Source of the DNA: Mycobacterium sp. IS-1590 | GTDB lineage: Bacteria > Actinomycetota > Actinomycetes > Mycobacteriales > Mycobacteriaceae | Reading direction: 5' to 3' | Assembly: GCF_001500025.1 (NCBI RefSeq) | Contig: NZ_LQIW01000034.1 | Location: forward strand, 124,001 to 188,000 | DNA: 64,000 nt | Part shown: positions 1 to 7,580 of the stretch, piece by piece | Position numbering within the stretch: position 1 is the stretch's first letter | Layout of the letters: each line of letters opens with the position of its first letter | Translations under genes and position numbers: made by a program | The notes under the pieces: generated by a model | The model's database searches: none | Told to the model about the DNA's origin: nothing | The model's input: the letters and a program-made list of their open reading frames with translations, nothing else

Positions 1-194
1 GCGACGGCGCCGGTGAGCTCGGTTTCTTCAGCCCGCACAGCTGGTGGCCGGTCATGGTCGCGCTGTCGGCATCGATCGCCGCGGTCGGGGTGGCGCTGTG
101 GCTGCCGTGGCTCATCGTGGCAGGCGCGTGCTTCGTGATCACGACGGTCGCGGGTCTGACGTTCGAGTACTACACCGGTCCTGAGAAGCACTGA
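1..194 (+). CDS. ctaF: Cytochrome c oxidase polypeptide 4, C-terminal part (CtaF)
   Basis: This is the 3' end of a gene that starts before the window. The last 63 or so codons read in frame to a TGA at 192-194. They encode two hydrophobic stretches and end in the conserved tail FEYYTGPEKH, typical of the small actinobacterial subunit IV of the aa3 cytochrome c oxidase. The protein is a membrane subunit of the bcc-aa3 supercomplex. mmpS3 follows on the same strand, the order seen in M. tuberculosis (Rv2199c-Rv2198c). Only the C-terminus is visible, so the identification rests on the tail and the neighbours. Confidence 0.82.
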   Translation, partial: DGAGELGFFSPHSWWPVMVALSASIAAVGVALWLPWLIVAGACFVITTVAGLTFEYYTGPEKH

Positions 195-316
195 CCCGTC
201 GAACCTGCCGCCGTGCCGAACGGCGCGGGCGGACAGGGCCTCAGCCAAGGTCACAATCGGACCACCAGTTGCGTCGGGAACCGTGGCGGGTGATCACGCC
301 CGGTTACGGGGTTGGG

Positions 317-322
317 TAGTGT
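317..322 (+). promoter_or_regulatory. Candidate -10 box upstream of mmpS3
   Basis: The 213-base gap between ctaF and mmpS3 contains the hexamer TAGTGT, which fits the mycobacterial SigA -10 pattern TANNNT. No convincing -35 is visible 17 bases upstream. It would give a leader of about 80 bases. No terminator hairpin was seen in the gap, so read-through from ctaF is also possible. Confidence 0.3.
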
Positions 323-407
323 TGCCGAGGCACGGTCAGTCGCCGCCGCTGAGCCGGGAGTCTGTGGCGTGCCGCGCCGGTTGAGTAGTCGAGAAGGATA
401 GGCGTAC

Positions 408-1271
408 ATGAGCGGGCCGAATCCCCCGGATGACGAAGGTTCGGATATCCGGGAGCCGAGTCGGGAGTCGGACCAGGCCGGCGGTGACCAGCCTGCGCCG
501 GATAGCAGCGATACGGACTTTTATTCGCGGGCGTACTCGGCGCCGGAGTCCGAGCAGTTCACCGCGGGCCCGTACGTGCCGGCCGACTCGTCGCTGTACG
601 ACTACGACAACTATGAGCAGTCCGAGCCGGTCGACCAACCCGCACCGCCACGGTGGCCGTGGGTCGTCGGCGTGGCGGCGATCATCGCGGCCATCGCGCT
701 GGTGGTCTCCGTTTCGGTACTGGTGACGCGCACCGACACCGACAACCTCGCGATACCCGAGACCTCGACAACGACCGTGGCGCCGCCGGTTCAGGACGAG
801 ATCACCACGACCACGCCGCCGCCGCCTCCGCCGCCTCCGCCGCCTCCACCGAGCGAAGAGCCACCGCCGCCGCCGCCCGAGACCGTGACGGTGACTCAGG
901 AGCCGCCGCCTCCGCCGCCCGCACCCGTCGAACCGCCGCCACCGCCGCCGGAGACCACGCCGCCGCCGGCGCCGCCCCCACCCACGACGACCCGTTCGGG
1001 CCCGCGACAGGTCACCTATTCGGTGACGGGAACCAAAGCACCGGGAGACATCATCACCGTGACCTACATCGACGCGTCGGGCCGTAGCCGGACCCAGCGC
1101 AACGTCTACATCCCGTGGTCGTTGACCGTGACCCCGATCTCGCAGTCCGAGGTCGGCTCGGTGCAGGCGTCGAGCCTGTTCCTGGTCAGCCGGCTGAACT
1201 GTTCGATCACCACCAGTGACGGCACCGTGCTGTCGTCGAACACCAACAACGCCGCACAGACCAGCTGCTGA
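408..1271 (+). CDS. mmpS3: MmpS3-family membrane protein, proline-rich
   Basis: The 287-residue protein has an acidic cytoplasmic N-terminus, one transmembrane helix at about residues 83-106, a very proline-rich stalk at about 125-195 with one run of 12 consecutive prolines, and a C-terminal MmpS-type beta domain at about 200-287 with two cysteines. MmpS proteins are accessory proteins of MmpL lipid exporters. MmpS3 is the divergent orphan member with no MmpL beside it, so its partner is unknown. The ATG at 408 follows a GAGAAGG ribosome site at 391. The stop overlaps the ATG of the next gene by one base, so the two are probably cotranscribed. Identity is supported by size, architecture and position after ctaF (compare Rv2198c). 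Confidence 0.88.
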   Translation: MSGPNPPDDEGSDIREPSRESDQAGGDQPAPDSSDTDFYSRAYSAPESEQFTAGPYVPADSSLYDYDNYEQSEPVDQPAPPRWPWVVGVAAIIAAIALVVSVSVLVTRTDTDNLAIPETSTTTVAPPVQDEITTTTPPPPPPPPPPPPSEEPPPPPPETVTVTQEPPPPPPAPVEPPPPPPETTPPPAPPPPTTTRSGPRQVTYSVTGTKAPGDIITVTYIDASGRSRTQRNVYIPWSLTVTPISQSEVGSVQASSLFLVSRLNCSITTSDGTVLSSNTNNAAQTSC

Positions 1272-1942
1272 TGACGTACGAAACCGACGCGTCGGGGCGC
1301 TCGCGGTTGACCCCGGCACTGGACCCCAGCGAACTCGACCGCACCGATCGCATCCTGCTCGGCTCGTGTGCGGCGATCTGGCTGGTGGCCCTGGGGACCG
1401 GGGTCGCCGCGACGGTGGCGCTGGTGGACCTCGGGCAGGGGCAGACGGAGCCGTCCGGGGATGCCGGGACGCCGTGGCTGCTCTACACCGTCATCGGGAT
1501 CTCCGCGCTGGTGATCATCGGAGCGGTCCCGCTGCTGTTGCGCGCCCGACGGGACGCGCTCGCCGAATCGCCGCAGCCGCAAGGGGCGGGCCCCGCACCC
1601 GCCGCTTCACCGGCCCCGGGTCGGGCGCGGCCGATGGACCCCACACCGCCCACCGAGAAGTTGTCGTACGCGGCGCCGCGCCAGGAGCGCACGCTCGAGG
1701 CTCCGGAGCCGCCGTCCACGGCCGTGGAACTGCTGTGGCTGCGCTGCGCGGTGGCGATCGCCTGCGCGATCGGCATCGCCATGGTGGCGATCGGTGTGGC
1801 CACCTATCTGATGGCGGTCGACAGCAATGTCGCGGCCTGGGTCTTTTATGCGCTGACCGCCCTGGTCACCCTCGCCATGCCCGTCGTGCCGTGGTTCTAC
1901 CTCAAAGAACTACGCGCCCTGCTCGATCAGCAGGGCGCGTAA
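1271..1942 (+). CDS. DUF2561-type four-helix membrane protein (Rv2197c-like)
   Basis: The 223-residue protein has four predicted membrane helices at about residues 33-56, 76-95, 155-180 and 185-208. A charged proline-rich cytoplasmic loop lies between the second and third. No catalytic motif is visible. It starts on the last base of the mmpS3 stop codon, so it is translationally coupled to it, and it converges on qcrB with a 31-base gap. The same order (Rv2199c-Rv2198c-Rv2197c next to qcrB) is known in M. tuberculosis. The function is unknown. Position beside the bcc-aa3 genes hints at a respiratory role, but that is inference only. Confidence 0.82.
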   Translation: MTYETDASGRSRLTPALDPSELDRTDRILLGSCAAIWLVALGTGVAATVALVDLGQGQTEPSGDAGTPWLLYTVIGISALVIIGAVPLLLRARRDALAESPQPQGAGPAPAASPAPGRARPMDPTPPTEKLSYAAPRQERTLEAPEPPSTAVELLWLRCAVAIACAIGIAMVAIGVATYLMAVDSNVAAWVFYALTALVTLAMPVVPWFYLKELRALLDQQGA

Positions 1943-1973
1943 GTCCTTCTTCGGTAATTTGCCGGGGGCGGCC

Positions 1974-3683
1974 TCAGTGGTGCCCGTTGGACGAGTCTCC
2001 GTCCCGCGAGCCATGTCCGTTCGACGAGCCGCCGCGCGCCTGGTGCTCGGCCAGCGCGGTGAGCGCCTTGCGCTCGCCGGCGTGCAGAGCCGCGGTGAGC
2101 GCCTCGTGCTCCTCGATCGGATCGGCCGTGAGGAAGCTGCCGGTGCCCGGCGCGCCCGCGGAGCCCAGCTTGTTCATCCGCTTCGGGATGGCAGCGCCCT
2201 GGTACTCCAACGGAATCGGATGACCATGCTCGTCCACCGGACCGAGCGGCTGGTGCAGCTCGATGTAGGCACCGTGCGGCAGCCGCTTGATGATGCCGGT
2301 CTCGATGCCGTGTTCGAGCACCTCCCGGTCGCTGCGCTGCAGGCCGACAGCCCAGCGGTAGGCGATGTAGTAGACGATCGCGGGTAGCACCACCATGCCG
2401 ATGCGGCCGATCCACGTCGTCGCGTTCAGCGAGATGTGGAACTTCAGTGCGATGATGTCGTTCATCGCGCAGAGCGTGAACAGCATGTACAGCGCGATCG
2501 CCGCCGACCCCAGCGCGGTTCGCACCGGGGCGTCACGCGGACGCTGCAGCAGGTTGTGGTGCGCGGTGTCGCCGGTGAGCTTCTTCTCGATGTACGGGTA
2601 GGCGATCAGCAGCGTGAACACCAGGCCCATGAACAGGGCCACCCAGGTGGACGCCGGGACGGTGTAGTTGCCGAAGTAGAGCTCCCACGGCGGGAAGATA
2701 CGCGCCACACCCTCGGTCCACATCATGTAGAAGTCCGGCTGGCTACCCGCCGACACTTGAGATGGCTTGTACGGCCCCAGGTTCCAGACCGGGTTGATCG
2801 TCAGTAGCCCGCCCATCAGGCCGAGGATGCCGACGGTCATCGCGAAGAAGGCGCCGGACTTCACCGCGAACACCGGCATGACGCGCACGCCGACGACGTT
2901 GGTCTCGGTGCGTCCCGGGCCGGGGAACTGGGTGTGCTTCTGGAACCACACCAGGGCGAGGTGAAGTCCGATGAGCGCCAGCATGATTCCCGGGATCAGC
3001 AGGATGTGCAGTGCGTACATCCTGGGAATCCAGAATCCGTCGGTCGCACATTCGTATCCGACACCGCCGCAGGGGAAGTCGCCGCCGAACAAGGCCCAGT
3101 GCAACCAGGTGCCGATCACCGGCATGCCGAGCGAGATCGATGAGAGCGCGGCGCGCAGTCCGATGCCGGACAACAGGTCGTCGGGCAGCGAGTAACCGAA
3201 GTAGCCCTCGAACATCGCCAGGATCAACAGCAGGGCGCCGATGACCCAGTTGGCCTCGCGCGGGCGCCGGAAGGCGCCGGTGAAGAAGATGCGAGCCAGG
3301 TGCACCATGATCGCCGCGGCGAACAGCAGTGCGGCCCAGTGGTGTATCTGACGGACGAACAGTCCGCCGCGGACCTCGAAGCTGATGTCGAGCGTCGACT
3401 CGTAGGCCTTCGACATCTGGACACCGCGCAGCGGCTGATACACGCCGTCGTAGGTGACCTCCGCCATCGACGGGTCGAAGAACAGCGTCAGATACACGCC
3501 CGTGATCAGCAGCACGATGAAGCTGTACAGCGCGATCTCACCGAGCAGGAATGACCAGTGGGTCGGGAACACCTTGTTCAGCTGGCGGCGCACCGCCGCG
3601 GACGGGTGGTAGCGGGAATCGATGGCATTCCCTTGGCCCGCCGCGATTTCGGCGAGGTTCGGTTTCGGCAATTTCGGACTCAT
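1974..3683 (-). CDS. qcrB: Menaquinol-cytochrome c reductase cytochrome b subunit QcrB
   Basis: QcrB oxidises menaquinol at the Qp site of the bcc complex and carries two b-type hemes in the membrane. The 569-residue protein has the expected multi-helix cytochrome b core, the heme-region motif RQIHHWAALL, and the PEWY-like quinol-site variant FPPWELY. It also has a hydrophilic C-terminal extension rich in Gly, Ser and His, as in other actinobacterial QcrB proteins (usually about 550 residues). The ATG overlaps the qcrA stop by four bases (ATGA, 3680-3683), so this is the last gene of ctaE-qcrC-qcrA-qcrB. In M. tuberculosis this subunit is the telacebec target. Confidence 0.96.
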   Translation of the reverse strand: MSPKLPKPNLAEIAAGQGNAIDSRYHPSAAVRRQLNKVFPTHWSFLLGEIALYSFIVLLITGVYLTLFFDPSMAEVTYDGVYQPLRGVQMSKAYESTLDISFEVRGGLFVRQIHHWAALLFAAAIMVHLARIFFTGAFRRPREANWVIGALLLILAMFEGYFGYSLPDDLLSGIGLRAALSSISLGMPVIGTWLHWALFGGDFPCGGVGYECATDGFWIPRMYALHILLIPGIMLALIGLHLALVWFQKHTQFPGPGRTETNVVGVRVMPVFAVKSGAFFAMTVGILGLMGGLLTINPVWNLGPYKPSQVSAGSQPDFYMMWTEGVARIFPPWELYFGNYTVPASTWVALFMGLVFTLLIAYPYIEKKLTGDTAHHNLLQRPRDAPVRTALGSAAIALYMLFTLCAMNDIIALKFHISLNATTWIGRIGMVVLPAIVYYIAYRWAVGLQRSDREVLEHGIETGIIKRLPHGAYIELHQPLGPVDEHGHPIPLEYQGAAIPKRMNKLGSAGAPGTGSFLTADPIEEHEALTAALHAGERKALTALAEHQARGGSSNGHGSRDGDSSNGHH

Positions 3684-4894
3684 GCTGTTTTCCGTTCCCA
3701 GAAGGCCGGCCCGACGGGTTCGATGAAGTCGCCGTTGGCGACGAGATACCCGTCCTGGTCGATGGTGATGGGCAGCTGCGCCAACGCGCGCGCAGCCGGG
3801 CCGAATATGGGTTTAGCGAAGTGCAACGCGTCGAACTGCGACTGGTGGCACGGGCAGAGAATGCGATACGACTGCTGTTCGTAGAGCGAAGAGGGGCAGC
3901 CCAGGTGTGAGCAGACCTTCGTGTAGGCGAACAGGTCGCCGAAGTTGAAGCTCTCCTGACCCTTGCGCTTGACCACCCGGGGCAGATCCTGCGCCTTGAT
4001 CCTGATCAGCATGACGGGATTGCGCACACCCATCGCGATCTCGGCCAGGTGATGGTGCGACTCGACAGTCGTTCCGTCGCCGTCGGATTCGCGCCACGGG
4101 AACACCGTCTCCATGCCGCCGGCGTCGATATCCTCGGGTCGCATCTTGACGAAGGTGCCGCTGCCGGTGGAGCGGGCCAAGAAGATGGTCTCGCCCTCGT
4201 ACCGCGGCGTCCACCCGGAGGTCCACAGCACGGCCTTCTTGCCTTCGGCGGTCTGAACGACGGGCTTCCACGGGTTCTTGATCAGACCGCCCGCGAACGC
4301 CACCAGCGTGCCCAGGCCGAACGCGCCGAGGCCGATACCCAGCGAGAGGCCGACCAGCTTGCGCCGCTTGATCGTCGAGCCTTCCAACGCATCGGTCAGG
4401 TTCGCCACGACCGTCTTGCGGTGGATCTCGGGGGAGGCGCCGTCATGGCGTTCCTGGATCGAGATCTCTTCGGGGATGAACTTCTTCTGGTACAGCACGG
4501 CACCGATGCCGATCGCCAGAATCGACAACCCGAACGTCAACCCGTACAGCGGCGTGGTGAGGCTGAAGATGAACTCGCCCTCGGAGCCGTAAGGCACGTA
4601 CTCCCACGGCCAGAACAGGAAGACCAGCAGCAGGGCCAGGCCCGAAAAGCCGCCCAGCAGAAGCCAGTACGAGACCACCCGGCTGGCGCGCTTCTCGGCC
4701 TTGGTGTCGGGGACCGGCCAACGGTCTTCCTTGTAGACGATCTCGACGCCGTCGAGTTTGCCGCCGAGTTCGACCAGCTCCTCGCGCGTCATCGCTGCCA
4801 GTTCGGCGTCGGTGGGCTGACCGGGTACACCGGCCTGACCGGGTGCGTCGGTGCCCTTCGGGGTGTTCTCTGTGCCGTTGCCCGGCTCGCTCAT
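3680..4894 (-). CDS. qcrA: Menaquinol-cytochrome c reductase Rieske iron-sulfur subunit QcrA
   Basis: QcrA passes electrons from menaquinol to cytochrome cc through a [2Fe-2S] cluster. The 404-residue protein has the long actinobacterial N-terminus with three membrane helices and a C-terminal Rieske domain. The cluster ligands are visible in CSHLGC (C328, H330) and CPCH (C347, H350), and C333 and C349 form the usual disulfide. The start used (MSEPGNG) overlaps the qcrC stop by four bases as ATGA at 4891-4894, matching the style of this operon. An upstream in-frame ATG at 4912 would add six residues but lies inside qcrC without a better ribosome site. Confidence 0.95.
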   Translation of the reverse strand: MSEPGNGTENTPKGTDAPGQAGVPGQPTDAELAAMTREELVELGGKLDGVEIVYKEDRWPVPDTKAEKRASRVVSYWLLLGGFSGLALLLVFLFWPWEYVPYGSEGEFIFSLTTPLYGLTFGLSILAIGIGAVLYQKKFIPEEISIQERHDGASPEIHRKTVVANLTDALEGSTIKRRKLVGLSLGIGLGAFGLGTLVAFAGGLIKNPWKPVVQTAEGKKAVLWTSGWTPRYEGETIFLARSTGSGTFVKMRPEDIDAGGMETVFPWRESDGDGTTVESHHHLAEIAMGVRNPVMLIRIKAQDLPRVVKRKGQESFNFGDLFAYTKVCSHLGCPSSLYEQQSYRILCPCHQSQFDALHFAKPIFGPAARALAQLPITIDQDGYLVANGDFIEPVGPAFWERKTA

Positions 4895-5697
4895 GCTCGC
4901 GCTCCGATCCACAGGGCCGCAACGATGACGGCGACCATGCCGATGATCCAGGCCGCCATGCCCTCGGGCGCCGGGCCGAACCCGCCGAGGCCGTAGCCGC
5001 CGTAGCTCGGCGTCTCCGCCGACTCGCGGACGTAGGCGACGATGTCACGTTTCTCATCCGGCGACAGCTGCCGGTCCGAGAACTTCGGCATGTTCTGCGG
5101 GCCGGTGAGCATCGCGGTGTAGATCTGCGCGGGCGTGGCGTTGCCGAGGTCGGGTGCGTACTTGCCTGACGACAGGGCGCCGCCCTTGCCGGTGAAGTTG
5201 TGGCACGACGCGCAGTTCAGCCGGAACAGGTCGCCGCCACGGGCGACGTCATCGCCCAGCAGCGACTCCTGTGCGACGCGTCCGTTGTCGTCGCGCGGGA
5301 CCACCGGTCCGCCGCCGTTGGCCTGCACGTAGGCGCCGAGCGCGTCGGTTTGCGCCTCGTCGAACAGCGGGGCCTTCTCCGGGGCCTGCGCCTCACCGCG
5401 CATCGCGGGCATACGCCCGGTCGAGACCTGGAAGTAGACCGCCGCCTCGCCGACGCCGATGAGGCTGGGGCCGCGGTCCGGCACACCCTGGAGGTTGACG
5501 CCGTGGCAGGTCACGCAGGAGGTGTCGAACAGCTGCTTACCCGTGCGCAACAGCGCCGACTGAGATTCATCGGCGACGGCGACCTGCGGCGTAGGCGTCA
5601 ACGTGGCAGCCAGACCACCGGCGACGCCCAGTCCGAGCAGCAGCAGCACAGCACCTGACAGGCGCCGGCGTAGCCGACGGCGCGACTTGTCGGTCAT
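4891..5697 (-). CDS. qcrC: Diheme cytochrome c subunit QcrC
   Basis: QcrC is the membrane-anchored diheme cytochrome that carries electrons directly from the bcc complex to the aa3 oxidase. The 268-residue protein has an N-terminal helix after a run of arginines, two CxxCH heme sites (C61-C64-H65 and C162-C165-H166) and a C-terminal membrane anchor. I chose the ATG at 5697 because AGAAGGAG lies five bases upstream on this strand. Longer in-frame starts reach back to 5820, but that extension is only the translation of the 24-bp tandem repeats and gives a DDRLVDVS-type octapeptide repeat. Confidence 0.94.
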   Translation of the reverse strand: MTDKSRRRLRRRLSGAVLLLLGLGVAGGLAATLTPTPQVAVADESQSALLRTGKQLFDTSCVTCHGVNLQGVPDRGPSLIGVGEAAVYFQVSTGRMPAMRGEAQAPEKAPLFDEAQTDALGAYVQANGGGPVVPRDDNGRVAQESLLGDDVARGGDLFRLNCASCHNFTGKGGALSSGKYAPDLGNATPAQIYTAMLTGPQNMPKFSDRQLSPDEKRDIVAYVRESAETPSYGGYGLGGFGPAPEGMAAWIIGMVAVIVAALWIGARA

Positions 5698-5734
5698 CGA
5701 ACTCCTTCTCATCGGATCGATCGGCACGACAAGC

Positions 5735-5842
5735 CGATCAACGGACACATCGGCGAGTCGATCATCGGAGACATCGACGAGTCGATCATCGGAGACATCG
5801 ACGAGTCGATCATCGGACACATCGGCAGGCCGATCATCGGAC
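5735..5842. repeat. 24-bp tandem repeat array between ctaE and qcrC
   Basis: Four full 24-base units start at 5735, 5759, 5783 and 5807, followed by a 12-base partial unit to 5842. The middle two units are identical and the outer ones differ at a few positions. The array fills nearly all of the ctaE-qcrC gap, and its last half-unit contains the ctaE stop codon (5834-5836). There are no spacers, so it is not a CRISPR array. Because the unit is a multiple of three, it stays open in the qcrC frame on the minus strand. Confidence 0.92.
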
Positions 5843-6445
5843 GAAGTAAATGACGGCGAACAAAGCGATCCAGACGATGTCGACGAAGTGCCAGTAGTAC
5901 GACACCACGATCGCCGCCGTGGCCTGCGCCGGAGTGAACTTACTCATCCGGGTGCGGGCCAGCAGGATGACGAACGCGACAAGGCCGCCGATCACGTGCA
6001 ATCCGTGGAAACCCGTGGCCAGGTAGAACACTGAGCCGTAGGCGCTGCTGGAGATGGTGGTGCCGTGCTTGACCAGTTCGATGTACTCGTAGCCCTGGCC
6101 GAGGACGAAGAACAGCCCCATCGCGAAGGTGAGCGTGTACCAGCGGCGCAGCCCGAAGACGTCGCCGCGTTCGGCGGCGAACACACCCATCTGGCAGGTG
6201 AACGACGAGGCGATCAGCACCAGGGTGACCGGCACGGCCTGCATGAGGTTCAGCTCGGTCGGTGGCGGCGGCCATTCGCCTGCCGCCTGCGAACGCGCGG
6301 TGAAGTACATCGCGAACAGTCCAGCAAAGAACATCAGCTCGCTGGACAGCCAGACGATGGTGCCGACACTGACCATGTTCGGCCGGTTCAGCGAATGTAC
6401 TCGCGACGTGATTGCGGTTCCGGAGGTACCTACAGCGCTCGTCAC
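5834..6445 (-). CDS. ctaE: Cytochrome c oxidase subunit III CtaE
   Basis: CtaE is a membrane subunit of the aa3 cytochrome c oxidase, the terminal part of the bcc-aa3 supercomplex. The 203-residue protein has the exact length of the M. tuberculosis protein and several membrane helices. It carries the subunit III signature regions ELMFFAGLFAMYF and SSAYGSVFYLATGFHGLHV, and ends in WHFVDIVWIALFAVIYFVR. The start is a GTG at 6445 without a clear ribosome site. It is the first gene of the ctaE-qcrC-qcrA-qcrB operon and diverges from trpD, so the 64 bases between them must hold both promoters. Confidence 0.95.
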   Translation of the reverse strand: MTSAVGTSGTAITSRVHSLNRPNMVSVGTIVWLSSELMFFAGLFAMYFTARSQAAGEWPPPPTELNLMQAVPVTLVLIASSFTCQMGVFAAERGDVFGLRRWYTLTFAMGLFFVLGQGYEYIELVKHGTTISSSAYGSVFYLATGFHGLHVIGGLVAFVILLARTRMSKFTPAQATAAIVVSYYWHFVDIVWIALFAVIYFVR

Positions 6446-6509
6446 AGGAGCAAGTATGACGCTTTGTAGTTGTCGATCTCCACCCGGGTCGGCGTTTCGT
6501 CATAATCGC

Positions 6510-7580
6510 GTGGTGGCTTCTGCGAAAAATCCCGATTCCCTGACCTGGCCCCGGATCCTCGGTCGTCTCACCACCGCTCAGTCGCTGGAGAACGGCCAGG
6601 CGGCGTGGGCGATGGACCAGATCATGACCGGCGCGGCCACGCCTGCCCAGATCGCGAGCTTCGGGGTGTCGATGCGGATGAAGCGCCCGACGTCGGCGGA
6701 GGTCACCGAACTGGCCGACACCATGCTCAAACACGCGCGCCGCGTCCCCACCGACGTGATCGGCACGGCGACGGTCGACGTCGTGGGTACCGGCGGGGAC
6801 GGCGCCAACACCCAGAACCTGTCGACGATGGCGGCCATCGTCGTCGCGGCCGCCGGCGTGCCGGTGATCAAGCACGGAAACCGCGCCGCGTCGTCGCTGT
6901 CCGGCGGCGCCGACACGCTCGAGGCGCTCGGGGTGCGCATCGACCTGGGGCCCGAGGAAGTCGCGCGCAGCGTCACCGAGGTCGGCATCGGGTTCGCGTT
7001 CGCGCCGCACTTCCATCCTTCGTACCGGCACGCCGGCGTGGTGCGCCGCGAGATCGGGGTGCCGACGGTGTTCAACCTGCTCGGTCCGCTCACCAATCCG
7101 GCCTCGCCGCGGGCGGGACTGGTCGGCTGTGCCTGGGAGGATCTGGCCGAGGTGATGGCCGGCGTGTTCGCCGCCCGGGGCTCCAGCGTGCTGGTGGTTC
7201 ACGGTGACGACGGTCTGGACGAGCTCACCACCACCACGACCAGCACGATCTGGCGGGTACAGGCGGGCACGGTCGAGCGGCTGAAGTTCGACCCGGCCGC
7301 GTTCGGGTTCGCCCGCGCCGAGATCTCCGAACTGGTCGGCGGCGACGCCGAGGCCAACGCGGCGTCGGTGCGCGCGGTGTTCGGCGGTGCACCCGGTGCG
7401 GTGCGCGACGCGGTGATCCTCAACGCCGCAGGCGCTTTGGTGGCGCACGCGGGACTAGCCAGCGACGCCAAATGGTTGCCGGCCTGGGAGAGCGGGCTGG
7501 CCAAGGCGGCCGAGGCCATCGATTCCGGGGCGGCCGAACAACTCCTCGCGCGTTGGGTGCGGTTCACTCAAAAAGCCTGA
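6510..7580 (+). CDS. trpD: Anthranilate phosphoribosyltransferase TrpD
   Basis: TrpD joins anthranilate to PRPP in the second step of tryptophan synthesis. The 356-residue protein has the PRPP-binding loop GTGGDGANTQNLST, the KHGNRAASS motif and the usual length. Two adjacent GTG codons (6510 and 6513) are possible starts. A CATAAT -10-like box at 6501-6506 lies six bases before the second one, so the transcript may be leaderless. No other trp gene is nearby. The 3' end overlaps the opposite-strand nuclease gene by 126 bases. Confidence 0.95.
   Translation: MVASAKNPDSLTWPRILGRLTTAQSLENGQAAWAMDQIMTGAATPAQIASFGVSMRMKRPTSAEVTELADTMLKHARRVPTDVIGTATVDVVGTGGDGANTQNLSTMAAIVVAAAGVPVIKHGNRAASSLSGGADTLEALGVRIDLGPEEVARSVTEVGIGFAFAPHFHPSYRHAGVVRREIGVPTVFNLLGPLTNPASPRAGLVGCAWEDLAEVMAGVFAARGSSVLVVHGDDGLDELTTTTTSTIWRVQAGTVERLKFDPAAFGFARAEISELVGGDAEANAASVRAVFGGAPGAVRDAVILNAAGALVAHAGLASDAKWLPAWESGLAKAAEAIDSGAAEQLLARWVRFTQKA

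Noticed and set aside
5698..5820. N-terminal extension of QcrC with DDRLVDVS repeats
   Set aside because: It is the translation of the tandem DNA repeats; the ATG at 5697 has a strong AGAAGGAG site and gives the normal QcrC N-terminus.
5735..5842. Direct repeats considered as a CRISPR array
   Set aside because: Units are back to back without spacers and no cas gene is near.
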